Source: JAFKKF01 sp038323025
Lineage (GTDB): Bacteria > Pseudomonadota > Alphaproteobacteria > Rhizobiales > Kaistiaceae
NCBI GenBank assembly: GCA_038323025.1
Contig: JBBQGL010000037.1
Span: forward strand, 1-28,891
Direction: 5' to 3'
DNA: 28,891 nucleotides
Below the pieces are notes generated by a model, which did no database searches, was not told where the DNA came from, and was given only the letters and a program-made list of their open reading frames with translations. Of the stretch, positions 8,136-14,903 are shown piece after piece; position 1 is the stretch's first letter; the number at the start of each line of letters is the position of its first letter. The position numbers were made by a program, and so were the translations under genes.

Positions 8136-9098
8136 GTGGCTGTGCCCCCGCCGGCGCCATCTCGGTGGTATGAGCGCAACCTCATTCTCGTCCACACGCC
8201 GAACCTGCAGGCGGTCTCGGATTTCCACGGCATCAAGGATCGCCTGGCCAAGCGGGCACCCGACATCGAGGTCTTCATCGTCGAGAACCATGCCCGCCAT
8301 TCCGTGACCCGCCGGCAAGCGGCGGGGCGGCCGACGCTGGTCTTCTCGCCGGTGAAGCTGCGCGAGTTCTCCCCGGTGCGCGGCAGGATCCGGGCCTCTC
8401 CCGGGCGAATGCCGAAGCTCGACGAGATTCGGCACCTGGCCGCGGCCGGCGTCCGGGTTCCCCGCTCCGAACTGGTGACGCGGGAAACGCGGCTCGATCC
8501 GGCGGTCTGGGGGCCGTTCGCGGTGCTGAAGCCCGATCCGGGCTTTCAGGGCCGGGGCGTCCGGCTGGTCCGCACCCGGGATGTGCGCTGGGTGGATCCG
8601 CAATCGTGGCCGGCGGATGATCCGCGCCATGGCAACCGGATCCTGGCGCAAGCCTTCATCGATACCGGCCCATGCCCCGCAGTCTACCGCGTCATGACCG
8701 TCTTCGGGCGCGCCGTGTATGCAACCCTATCGCAAACCACGGTGCCCTGCATCGACCTCGATCCGGCGGGCAGCGAGCCGGTGGATATTCCGATTGCCGC
8801 GACCGTTGGTGAACGCAAACTCGAGATGAGCTACGACGCCGAGGTGATCGCGTTCGCCGAGAGCATCTATCCGGCGATGGCGGAGGCGGCCGTGCAGGGC
8901 GTCGATGTCGTCCGCGAGGCGGCGACCGGACTGCTCTATGTCGTCGAGATCAATCCGAGCGGGCTTACCTGGCACATTTCATCGAACCTCGGGCGGATGC
9001 GCATGCGCGACTGGAATGTCGACTTCAACGCCCAGTTCGGCGCGCTCGACATCATCGCCGACGCGCTGATCGAGGCGACCCGCCGCGAGGCCGAATAG
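8136..9098 (+). CDS. ATP-grasp domain protein of unknown substrate
   Basis: A 320-residue cytoplasmic protein that reads as an ATP-grasp enzyme, the fold that joins a carboxylate to an amine or thiol through an acyl phosphate. Visible signs are a strand with the nucleotide lysine (FAVLKPDPGFQGRGVRLV, with a Gly-rich loop), the adenine-side segment ILAQAFIDTG, a central YRVMTVFGRAVYA, and the metal-binding end YVVEINPSGLTWH. The N-terminal third (ERNLILVHTPN) is a pre-ATP-grasp-like domain. I cannot assign a substrate. The GTG at 8136 gives a sensible start; a second GTG at 8142 and upstream open frame inside the phosphatase gene are alternatives. It lies 23 bases after the phosphatase gene, so the two may be co-transcribed. 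Confidence 0.75.
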   Translation: MAVPPPAPSRWYERNLILVHTPNLQAVSDFHGIKDRLAKRAPDIEVFIVENHARHSVTRRQAAGRPTLVFSPVKLREFSPVRGRIRASPGRMPKLDEIRHLAAAGVRVPRSELVTRETRLDPAVWGPFAVLKPDPGFQGRGVRLVRTRDVRWVDPQSWPADDPRHGNRILAQAFIDTGPCPAVYRVMTVFGRAVYATLSQTTVPCIDLDPAGSEPVDIPIAATVGERKLEMSYDAEVIAFAESIYPAMAEAAVQGVDVVREAATGLLYVVEINPSGLTWHISSNLGRMRMRDWNVDFNAQFGALDIIADALIEATRREAE

Positions 9099-9108
9099 CG
9101 GCGACCCG

Positions 9109-9591
9109 TCACTCCGGATCGGGCTCGATGCGCACGAAAACGTGGGTGGTGACGGCAAAGACCGCCTCGCCCTTCTGGTTGGCACCGGTGGTCTCCATCG
9201 ACAGGATGCCCCAGCCGGGCCGCGACCGTGACGCGCGCTTGCCGAGGATCAGACCGGTATAGGCGACCGTGTCGCCGGCAAAGACCGGCCGCAGCCATTT
9301 CAACTGCTCGAAGCCGGGGGAGGGGCCAATGGTCAGCGGCGCCTCGCCCGCGGCCCTCGCGCGTTCGGCAAGTCGCGTGAAGTGGTCGACCAGGAGGCGC
9401 ATCATCGCCGAGGCGGTGTGCCAGCCGCTGGCGCAGAGCGCCCCGAAGATCGAGTCTTTTGCAGCTTCCTCGTCGAGGTGGAACGGCTGCGGGTCAAAGG
9501 CGCCGGCGAAGCGCTTGATCTCGCCGGCGGTGAAGATATGGCTGCCGAATTCATGGGCCTCGCCGACGGCGATCCGGTCGAACGCGCTCAC
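9109..9591 (-). CDS. MaoC-like hydratase/dehydratase (second of pair)
   Basis: A 160-residue single hot-dog domain of the MaoC family, whose members hydrate enoyl-CoA or enoyl-ACP thioesters. The hydratase-type motif is seen in FAGAFDPQPFHLDEEAA, followed by GALCASGWHTASAMMRLL, the central helix region. The C-terminal half (WLRPVFAGDTVAYTG, then GEAVFAVTTHVFV) completes the fold. The GTG start at 9591 overlaps the TGA of the upstream MaoC gene in a GTGA (9588-9591), indicating tight coupling, so the two probably form a heterodimer. The reaction is not certain, because some MaoC pairs act on mesaconyl- or other acyl-CoAs. It converges on the ATP-grasp gene. Confidence 0.9.
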   Translation of the reverse strand: MSAFDRIAVGEAHEFGSHIFTAGEIKRFAGAFDPQPFHLDEEAAKDSIFGALCASGWHTASAMMRLLVDHFTRLAERARAAGEAPLTIGPSPGFEQLKWLRPVFAGDTVAYTGLILGKRASRSRPGWGILSMETTGANQKGEAVFAVTTHVFVRIEPDPE

Positions 9592-10043
9592 GAAACGCTC
9601 CTCCGGCCGAAGAAGACCGGGTTGTCGAGGGTCATCACCGTCTCGCCGCGCTGGTTGAAGACCTCGTGGCGGAAGCGGACGATGCCGCGGTCGCGCTTCG
9701 TCTCCGAGGCGCGGGCGGCGAGCACCGTCGACCGGCCGGTCAGCGTGTCGCCGGGATGGACCGTCCGTTGCCACTTCAGGCTTTCGATGCCGGGCGAGCC
9801 GAGGCAGCTCGATTCGAGCAGCAGCCCGTCGCAAAGCATGCGCATGAAGATCGCGCAGACGTGCCAGCCGGAAGCGATCAGGCCGTCGTCCGTCAGGCCG
9901 CTCGCCGGGTGGCCGTCCTCGAGGTGGAAGGGTTGCGGGTCGTATTCGCGGGCGAAGGCGACGATCGCGTCGCGCGTCACCGGAGCCGGGGGCAACGCGA
10001 TTACCTCGCCGACGGTCAGGTCCTCGAAGAAGCGCTTCGCCAT
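9588..10043 (-). CDS. MaoC-like hydratase/dehydratase (first of pair)
   Basis: A 151-residue MaoC hot-dog protein, paralogous to the one it overlaps. It has FEDLTVGEVIALPP at the start, the motif FAREYDPQPFHLED, and GLIASGWHVCAIFMRM, then the end VFNQRGETVMTLDNPVFF. The start ATG at 10043 has AGGGAA about ten bases upstream. The frame continues further upstream, but that part reads as non-protein. In many alphaproteobacteria MaoC genes follow ychF; here two other genes separate them. Together with its partner it probably acts on a CoA thioester. Confidence 0.9.
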   Translation of the reverse strand: MAKRFFEDLTVGEVIALPPAPVTRDAIVAFAREYDPQPFHLEDGHPASGLTDDGLIASGWHVCAIFMRMLCDGLLLESSCLGSPGIESLKWQRTVHPGDTLTGRSTVLAARASETKRDRGIVRFRHEVFNQRGETVMTLDNPVFFGRRSVS

Positions 10044-10191
10044 GCCGGCGTTTTCCCTGCGCCCCGAATCCACCGTCGCCCATGATGGTCCGGCGACGGG
10101 CACCCCATGGTGCCCGGCAAGGAGGAGGGAACGCAACCTCGGGAGCGGCGAGAACTGCCAAGGCCACTGAAGACGGGCGTGGGCGCACTCT

Positions 10192-10230
10192 TTGATGCGC
10201 TTATCACGTGCTTATTATGGTATATACAAC
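10192..10230 (+). promoter_or_regulatory. AT-rich promoter candidate for the membrane protein/M15 pair
   Basis: The gap between the MaoC pair and the plus-strand membrane-protein gene (10044-10296) is GC-rich except for this stretch. It contains TTGATG (10192-10197), then TATTAT (10213-10218) and TATATAC (10221-10227). The spacing is slightly short for a sigma-70 promoter (15 bases to TATTAT). It is the only promoter-like patch in the gap; nothing else was recognised there. Confidence 0.35.
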
Positions 10231-10296
10231 CTTAAGGCGGTCTGCTATCGGTGGTGGCGAGGAGGCCGCCCTGACGTTCTACCTGGGAGGCTGGGG

Positions 10297-11592
10297 GTGT
10301 TTGATACGGCGTTTCTCGACATCGGGATCGGGGTAGCGTTTGTCTTCCTGTCCCTGAGTCTGGTCTGTTCGGGTGTCCGCGAGGGCATCGAACAAATCCT
10401 CAAGACGCGCGCCAAGGACCTCGAGCGCGGCCTGCGCGAGCTCTTGGAAGATCCCGACGGCAAGGGGATCACCAAATTGCTCTTCAACCACCCACAAATC
10501 GCCAGTCTCTTCAGAGGGGCCGCATACGATCCTGGAAAGCTTGTCGGCACAACCAGCGAAAGCGACGTCTCGACAACCAAGACAATGCCGCTTGCCGGGC
10601 GGAAGAACCTTCCGTCTTATATTCCCGCCACCAATTTCTCCTCGGCCATTTTTGATCTGGTCCTGCGCGGACCCGCCGGTGCGGAGAGCCCCTATCCGGT
10701 GCCGCCGCTGACGATCGCCAGCCTCAAGAGCGCCGCGACGACTTTCAGCGATGAAACGGTGAAGCGCGTTCTGTTGTCGGCGATCGATAGCGCCAACGAC
10801 CAGGTCGAGAAGGTACGCGCGTCGGTCGAGGATTGGTTCAACGCCACGATGGAGCGCGCCGCCGGCTGGTACAAGCGCCGCACGCAGCTGATCCTGTTTG
10901 TCATCGGGGTGATCGTCGCGGTTGTTCTGAACATAGACGCGATCACGATCGTCAAGCGCCTCAGCACCGATCAGACGCTGACGGCGGCATTGGTAGCTCA
11001 GGCCAAACAGACGACGAAGAACGACTCAACCGCCACCGCTCCCGTGGATGTCGGCAAGATCAAGAGCGGTCTTGAAGCGCTCGGGATCCCGATGGGCTGG
11101 GTAACAATCAACGGATTGCCGTACCCGGCGCCGCAAGCGGGTTGCATCGCGGACAAGCCTGCGGGAGAGGAGCAAACCTGGACCTGCCAGACGCCCCCAA
11201 GCGTTTGGGAATCGGCCCAGATAGTGGTCGGATGGTTGATCACGGCGTTTGCCGTCATGCTCGGCGCACCGTTCTGGTTCGACGTGCTGAGCAAGATCAT
11301 CACCATCCGCTCGACTCTCAAGCCCACCGACGAAGCGGACAAGAAATCGGCGGAGAAGGATTCAAGTTCGCAATCTTCCCCAACGGTTGGCGATCGCCCC
11401 GACGCGATCAAGCCGCCGCCGGAGGAGTCCACGCCCCCCGGCTATGAGCCGAACGCCTGGGACATGGAGAGGCTCGATCCGGCAGGCACGCCCGGCGCTC
11501 CGCCCGCCGGCGCTGGGGCAGCGGCGGCGCCCCCACCCGCGGAGGAAACCGACGAACAGCGTCAGGCCAGAGAGCAGGCAGGTGTACTATGA
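10297..11592 (+). CDS. Multi-TM hypothetical protein with Pro-rich tail
   Basis: A 431-residue protein that I do not recognise beyond its layout. It has an N-terminal membrane helix (IGIGVAFVFLSLSLVCSGV) running into an amphipathic EGIEQILKTRAKDLERGL. A soluble segment of about 180 residues follows, then a second membrane helix (LILFVIGVIVAVVLN). Next comes an extracytoplasmic-looking stretch with two cysteines (AGCIAD, WTCQTP) and a third helix (VVGWLITAFAVMLGAPFWF) followed by DVLSKIITIRS. The tail is about 90 residues, rich in Pro, Glu and Ala. The LGAPFWFD segment recurs in uncharacterised bacterial membrane proteins, from memory. The GTG at 10297 has GGAGG six bases upstream; an ATG at 10195 in frame is less likely. 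Its stop overlaps the M15 peptidase start (ATGA), so the two should work together. Confidence 0.8.
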   Translation: MFDTAFLDIGIGVAFVFLSLSLVCSGVREGIEQILKTRAKDLERGLRELLEDPDGKGITKLLFNHPQIASLFRGAAYDPGKLVGTTSESDVSTTKTMPLAGRKNLPSYIPATNFSSAIFDLVLRGPAGAESPYPVPPLTIASLKSAATTFSDETVKRVLLSAIDSANDQVEKVRASVEDWFNATMERAAGWYKRRTQLILFVIGVIVAVVLNIDAITIVKRLSTDQTLTAALVAQAKQTTKNDSTATAPVDVGKIKSGLEALGIPMGWVTINGLPYPAPQAGCIADKPAGEEQTWTCQTPPSVWESAQIVVGWLITAFAVMLGAPFWFDVLSKIITIRSTLKPTDEADKKSAEKDSSSQSSPTVGDRPDAIKPPPEESTPPGYEPNAWDMERLDPAGTPGAPPAGAGAAAAPPPAEETDEQRQAREQAGVL

Positions 11593-12083
11593 GTTCCGGG
11601 CAAATCGATACGAACCTCAAGGTCGACAGCGACCTCGGTCATCTCGCGCCGAAGTTCCGCGAAGCGGTCGAGGCGGCGCTCGTGGAGTGCAACACGGTCC
11701 ATGGTCTCGATGCGATTGTCTACGAGGGCTATCGCAGCCCGGCGCTGCAGGCGCTTTATTACGCGCGGGGGCGAACCATCAAGCCACCGAATTCACCGGT
11801 GACGAACGCGCCGACCAACCGTTACAGCTGGCACGGCTACGGGTTGGCGGTCGATGTCGTCCATCGGGTGAAGTTCTGGAACCCGGTTGGCGGCAATCAG
11901 TGGTTTGCCGCCGTGGCGGACGTGTTCAAGCGCCACAATTGCAGCTGGGGCGGCAACTGGAAGAAACCGGACAGACCGCATTTTCAGTGGGGCCTCTGCA
12001 AGCCGAGCCCATCGGACGCGGCGCGGCGGTTGCTCGATACCGGCGGCGTGCAGGCGGTGTGGATCGCTTTGGGGGCAGTCTGA
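11589..12083 (+). CDS. M15-family peptidoglycan peptidase (endolysin/CwlK-like)
   Basis: A 164-residue zinc peptidase of the M15 family, which cuts peptide bonds in peptidoglycan stems (L-Ala-D-Glu endopeptidase or D-Ala-D-Ala carboxypeptidase types). The family motifs are GYRSPALQALYYARG, the first two zinc ligands in WHGYGLAVDV (H82, D89), and the last ligand in DRPHFQWG (H131). The C-terminal tail (ARRLLDTGG) resembles that of phage-derived members. There is no signal peptide, so the protein needs another route to its substrate or acts on lysis. It overlaps the upstream membrane-protein gene by ATGA (11589-11592). It converges on ychF, with three bases between stops. Confidence 0.88.
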   Translation: MSSGQIDTNLKVDSDLGHLAPKFREAVEAALVECNTVHGLDAIVYEGYRSPALQALYYARGRTIKPPNSPVTNAPTNRYSWHGYGLAVDVVHRVKFWNPVGGNQWFAAVADVFKRHNCSWGGNWKKPDRPHFQWGLCKPSPSDAARRLLDTGGVQAVWIALGAV

Positions 12084-12092
12084 CGTTCAGAC
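12078..12092. terminator. Short hairpin spanning two convergent stop codons
   Basis: GTCTGA, CGT, TCAGAC: a perfect 6-base stem that contains both the M15 gene's TGA and the ychF stop. It has no T-run, so it is only a weak candidate for a shared transcription end. Confidence 0.25.
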
Positions 12093-13184
12093 GTTGAACT
12101 TGAAGAGCATCACGTCGCCGTCGGCAACGACGTATTCCTTGCCTTCGTCGCGGGCGCGGCCGGCCTCCTTGGCCGCCTGCTCGCCGCCGAGGCGGATGAA
12201 GTCGTCATAGGCGATGGTCTGGGCGCGGATGAAGCCGCGCTCGAAATCGGTGTGAATCACCCCCGCCGCCTGCGGCGCCTTGGCGCCGCGCCGCACGGTC
12301 CAGGCGCGCACTTCCTTGGGGCCGGCGGTGAAGAAGGTGATCAGGCCGAGAAGGTCGTAGCCGGCCCGGATGAGGCGGTCGAGGCCGGGCTCGGTCAGCC
12401 CGAGGCTCCCCAGGAATTCGCGCTCGTCGGCGTCGGGCAGTTGCGCCACCTCGGCCTCGATCGCCGCCGAGATGACCACCGCGCCGGCGCCTTCCGCGCT
12501 GGCCATCGCCTCGACGCTCCGCGAATGGACGTTGCCGGTCGCCGCCGATGCCTCGTCGACATTGGCGACATAGAGCACGGGCTTCGAGGTGAGCAGGTTC
12601 AGCCCCTGGAACGCCGCCTGATCGGTCGGTGCGATCTTCGCCAGCCGGGCAGGGCGGCCCGCCTCGAGCTCGGCCAGTGCCGCGTCCATCAACTCCGTCT
12701 CGGCCCTGGCATCCTTGTCCCCGGCCGCCGCGCGCTTGCGGAGCGGCACCACGCGGCGCTCGAGGCTGGCGAGGTCGGCGAGCATCAGTTCGGTATTCAC
12801 GGTGGCGGCGTCGGCGACCGGATCGACTCGGCCCTCGACATGGGTGATGTCGGTGCCGTCGAAGGCGCGCAGGACGTGGACGATGGCGTCGACCTCGCGG
12901 ATGGTGGCGAGGAACTGGTTGCCCAGCCCTTCGCCCTGCGAGGCGCCGCGTACCAGCCCGGCGATGTCGACGAAATTGATGCGCGTCGGCACGATCGAGG
13001 CCGGCTTCACGATCGCCGCGATCGCCTGCAGGCGCGGATCGGGCACGGCCACCTCGCCGGCGTTCGGCTCGATGGTGGCGAACGGATAGTTCGCGACCTG
13101 GGCCGCGGCCGTGCGCGTCACCGCGTTGAAAAGGGTCGACTTGCCGACATTGGGCAGGCCGACGATGCCGCAACGGAAGCCCAT
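12087..13184 (-). CDS. ychF: Redox-regulated GTPase-family ATPase YchF
   Basis: A 365-residue member of the Obg family that in this subfamily prefers ATP and associates with ribosomes. It has the P-loop GLPNVGKSTLFNAVT, the G3-type motif FVDIAGLVRGASQGEGLGNQ, and the nucleotide-base motif region YVANVDEAS. The C-terminal TGS-like domain includes LITFFTAGPKEVRAWTV and ends GDVMLFKFNV, the canonical YchF terminus. Length and ends are normal. In related genomes ychF usually follows pth directly; here a toxin-antitoxin cassette of about 1 kb lies between them. Confidence 0.97.
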   Translation of the reverse strand: MGFRCGIVGLPNVGKSTLFNAVTRTAAAQVANYPFATIEPNAGEVAVPDPRLQAIAAIVKPASIVPTRINFVDIAGLVRGASQGEGLGNQFLATIREVDAIVHVLRAFDGTDITHVEGRVDPVADAATVNTELMLADLASLERRVVPLRKRAAAGDKDARAETELMDAALAELEAGRPARLAKIAPTDQAAFQGLNLLTSKPVLYVANVDEASAATGNVHSRSVEAMASAEGAGAVVISAAIEAEVAQLPDADEREFLGSLGLTEPGLDRLIRAGYDLLGLITFFTAGPKEVRAWTVRRGAKAPQAAGVIHTDFERGFIRAQTIAYDDFIRLGGEQAAKEAGRARDEGKEYVVADGDVMLFKFNV

Positions 13185-13188
13185 GGTG

Positions 13189-13629
13189 TCAGGCGACCGT
13201 TGCGGTGATGTCGTGGACGAATGGATTCAGGATTTGCAGGCTTTCAATCATGTGTTCGTCCTTGAGATCTTCGGTCAGGAAATAGGAGCAACCGGCCTGG
13301 CGGGCCGCCGCGAGCAACAGGCAATCCCACCACGAATATCGCGTAAGGGTTTCCGTTTCCCAGGCCAGCTTCACGGTGTCGAGATCAAGCGGCGCCCGGC
13401 ACGTAGGAAACAGAGCCGAGACAAAGGCGCGGGCTTCGTCATTCGGAACAAGTCGCTTCTTCATGGCCAGCACCTGATAGCACTCGTTCAGGCTTTGCGG
13501 GCTGGTGATCAGCACGCCGGCTCTCATCCCTCGCTGAAGCAACTCGACCGCCTTGACCCGTTTCCCGGGATTGGCGGGGTCGAGGCTATAGATCAGCAGG
13601 TTGGTGTCGACGAAGAGCAGGCCGGTCAT
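13189..13629 (-). CDS. PIN-domain (VapC-like) toxin
   Basis: A 146-residue PIN-domain nuclease. All four expected acidic positions are present: D8 (FVDTNLLIY), E49 (SLNECYQVL), D102 (WWDCLLLAAA) and D121 (LTEDL). VapC toxins cut RNA, often tRNA or rRNA, in a metal-dependent way. The ATG at 13629 was chosen because it opens the first strand directly; longer readings pass through the antitoxin gene. The upstream RHH-like gene overlaps it by 44 bases. It lies only four bases beyond ychF, downstream of pth, so it is inserted inside a housekeeping block. Confidence 0.88.
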   Translation of the reverse strand: MTGLLFVDTNLLIYSLDPANPGKRVKAVELLQRGMRAGVLITSPQSLNECYQVLAMKKRLVPNDEARAFVSALFPTCRAPLDLDTVKLAWETETLTRYSWWDCLLLAAARQAGCSYFLTEDLKDEHMIESLQILNPFVHDITATVA

Positions 13630-13885
13630 GGATCTCGTCGCGGGTTGGCAGGTCGGCCGAAATGCCCGCATAGCCGGGGCCATCCAGGAAGCGCTGGATT
13701 GCGTCCATTTCGGCGGGCGTGGCGGGAGATGGCCGCGCGCTGTTGCTGCTCGCGTCCGCGCCACCGCCGGGCGCGCTTAGCCTTTCCGCGATCCAACCGG
13801 ACAGGCGCTTGCCATTTCGGGCCGCCTCGACACGAGCCCACCGTCCTACGTATTCGTCCATCTCGACAGTCACATTCCTGGACAT
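13586..13885 (-). CDS. RHH-type antitoxin-like protein (adjacent to PIN toxin)
   Basis: A 99-residue protein with an N-terminal ribbon-helix-helix-like unit: a short strand (MSRNVTVEM), then helix one (WARVEAARNGKR) and helix two (LSGWIAERL). The rest is a flexible Ser/Ala/Pro linker and a tail (AEMDAIQRFLDGPGYAG) that could wrap the toxin. Position and the 44-base overlap with the PIN gene make it the likely cognate antitoxin. The start ATG at 13885 lies five bases beyond the stop of the neighbouring RHH gene. An earlier in-frame start at 13966 would run through that gene and is rejected. Confidence 0.75.
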   Translation of the reverse strand: MSRNVTVEMDEYVGRWARVEAARNGKRLSGWIAERLSAPGGGADASSNSARPSPATPAEMDAIQRFLDGPGYAGISADLPTRDEIHDRPALRRHQPADL

Positions 13886-13889
13886 GGTC

Positions 13890-14129
13890 TCACGACTTCC
13901 TGGCCACGCGGCGTGTCGCCTTGCGAACCGGCGTGGCCCGCTGTTTACCGGACCGACCGACTTCATTTTCGATTGCCGGAGATTGCTTCTGTTCTCTTTC
14001 CCACCAGGCGTGGACTTGCCCGCCGATCCAACGAGACATGCTTTGTCCGGCCCTGGCGGCTTCGATTCGAACCCGTGCCACGGTCTCGTCAGGGAGTGAG
14101 AGAGTTATCCGGACGGTAGGTTCCTTCAT
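13890..14129 (-). CDS. Second RHH-type antitoxin-like protein
   Basis: A 79-residue protein with a CopG/Arc-like start: VRITLSLPDETVARVRIEAARAGQSM is read across the strand and first helix, followed by SRWIGGQVHAWW. Its helix segment RIEAARAGQSMSRWIG aligns with RVEAARNGKRLSGWIA of the next gene, so the two look like a tandem duplication. The C-terminus is basic (RKATRRVARKS) rather than acidic, which suggests DNA binding more than toxin binding. It is first in a three-gene unit, RHH-RHH-PIN. Confidence 0.7.
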   Translation of the reverse strand: MKEPTVRITLSLPDETVARVRIEAARAGQSMSRWIGGQVHAWWEREQKQSPAIENEVGRSGKQRATPVRKATRRVARKS

Positions 14130-14168
14130 CGCACGAATTTCGTGATTGCGTGAGTTCGTGTCAAGCCG

Positions 14169-14885
14169 CTAGTCCCGTCCGAACAGGCGCTTGAGGCCGC
14201 GGGCGAAAGGTCCCTCGCTTGGTGGAGACGCCTTGGGCGCGGGGACAACATCCGGCGCATATTTTGCGTTAGAATCTTCATGCAAGTTCTTGGCAAGATT
14301 TGACTTCTCGGCCTTCTCCGGGCTCAGCGCCTCGTGCAGCCGGTTGGAAAAAGTCGCGTCTTTTCCCCCCGCAAGCAGGCCGGCGTTGTCGGCGATTGCC
14401 TCGATCAGGGGTTCCAGCCACTTGCGGTCGGCCTTGGAAAAATCGTGGAGGACGTGGATCGGCACCATTTCCTTGACGCCGGGGTGGCCGACGCCGATGC
14501 GCAGGCGCCGGTAGCCGTCGCCGAGAGCGCCGGTGATGGAGCGCAGTCCGTTATGGCCGGCGCTGCCGCCGCCGGCCTTCATGCGAACATTGCCGGGCGT
14601 CAGGTCGACCTCATCGTGAATGACGAGAATGTCCTTCGGCGTCAGCTTGTAGAAGTGCGCTGCCTCGCCGACAGCGCGCCCGGACTCGTTCATGTAGGTG
14701 CGCGGCTTCAGGAGGAGGACCTTCTCGCCGGCCAGCGTCCCCTCGGCAACGTCGCCGTGAAAACGCCGCCGCCACGGCGGAAAGCCGTGGCGGCGGTGAA
14801 TGGCGTCGACGGCCATGAAGCCGACATTGTGGCGGTTGGCCGCGTGCTCCGGGTCGGGATTTCCCAACCCGACGATAAGCTGCAT
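14169..14885 (-). CDS. pth: Peptidyl-tRNA hydrolase
   Basis: Recycles tRNA by cutting peptidyl-tRNA released from stalled ribosomes. The 238-residue product has the start LIVGLGNPDPEHAANRHNVGFMAVD, in which N and the catalytic His of NRHNVGF are seen. It also has LLKPRTYMNESGRAVGE, VIHDEVDLTPGNVRMKAGG, and GGSAGHNGLRSI, all canonical. The C-terminal 50 residues beyond the core are Lys/Pro-rich and poorly conserved, as is common in alphaproteobacteria. It lies 18 bases downstream of rplY in the same direction. An internal GC-rich hairpin is noted separately. Confidence 0.97.
   Translation of the reverse strand: MQLIVGLGNPDPEHAANRHNVGFMAVDAIHRRHGFPPWRRRFHGDVAEGTLAGEKVLLLKPRTYMNESGRAVGEAAHFYKLTPKDILVIHDEVDLTPGNVRMKAGGGSAGHNGLRSITGALGDGYRRLRIGVGHPGVKEMVPIHVLHDFSKADRKWLEPLIEAIADNAGLLAGGKDATFSNRLHEALSPEKAEKSNLAKNLHEDSNAKYAPDVVPAPKASPPSEGPFARGLKRLFGRD
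14766..14796. repeat. Perfect 13-base inverted repeat inside pth
   Basis: CCGCCGCCACGGC (14766-14778), five-base loop, GCCGTGGCGGCGG (14784-14796). In protein it encodes the HRRHGFPPWRRR stretch, which is also close to the usual Pth consensus, so the stem may be a codon coincidence. As RNA it would form a very stable hairpin within the coding region. Confidence 0.6.
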
Positions 14886-14903
14886 GGCGGCCTCCGGGGA
14901 GGG

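Noticed and set aside
13886..13966. Earlier in-frame start for the PIN-adjacent RHH gene
   Set aside because: It would read through the neighbouring RHH gene and add a non-conserved N-terminus; the strand of the RHH fold begins at 13885.
14045..14080. A GTTCGAATC-like sequence suggesting a tRNA T-loop
   Set aside because: It lies in the coding frame of the RHH protein (VARVRIEAARAG) and there is no acceptor stem or anticodon arm around it.
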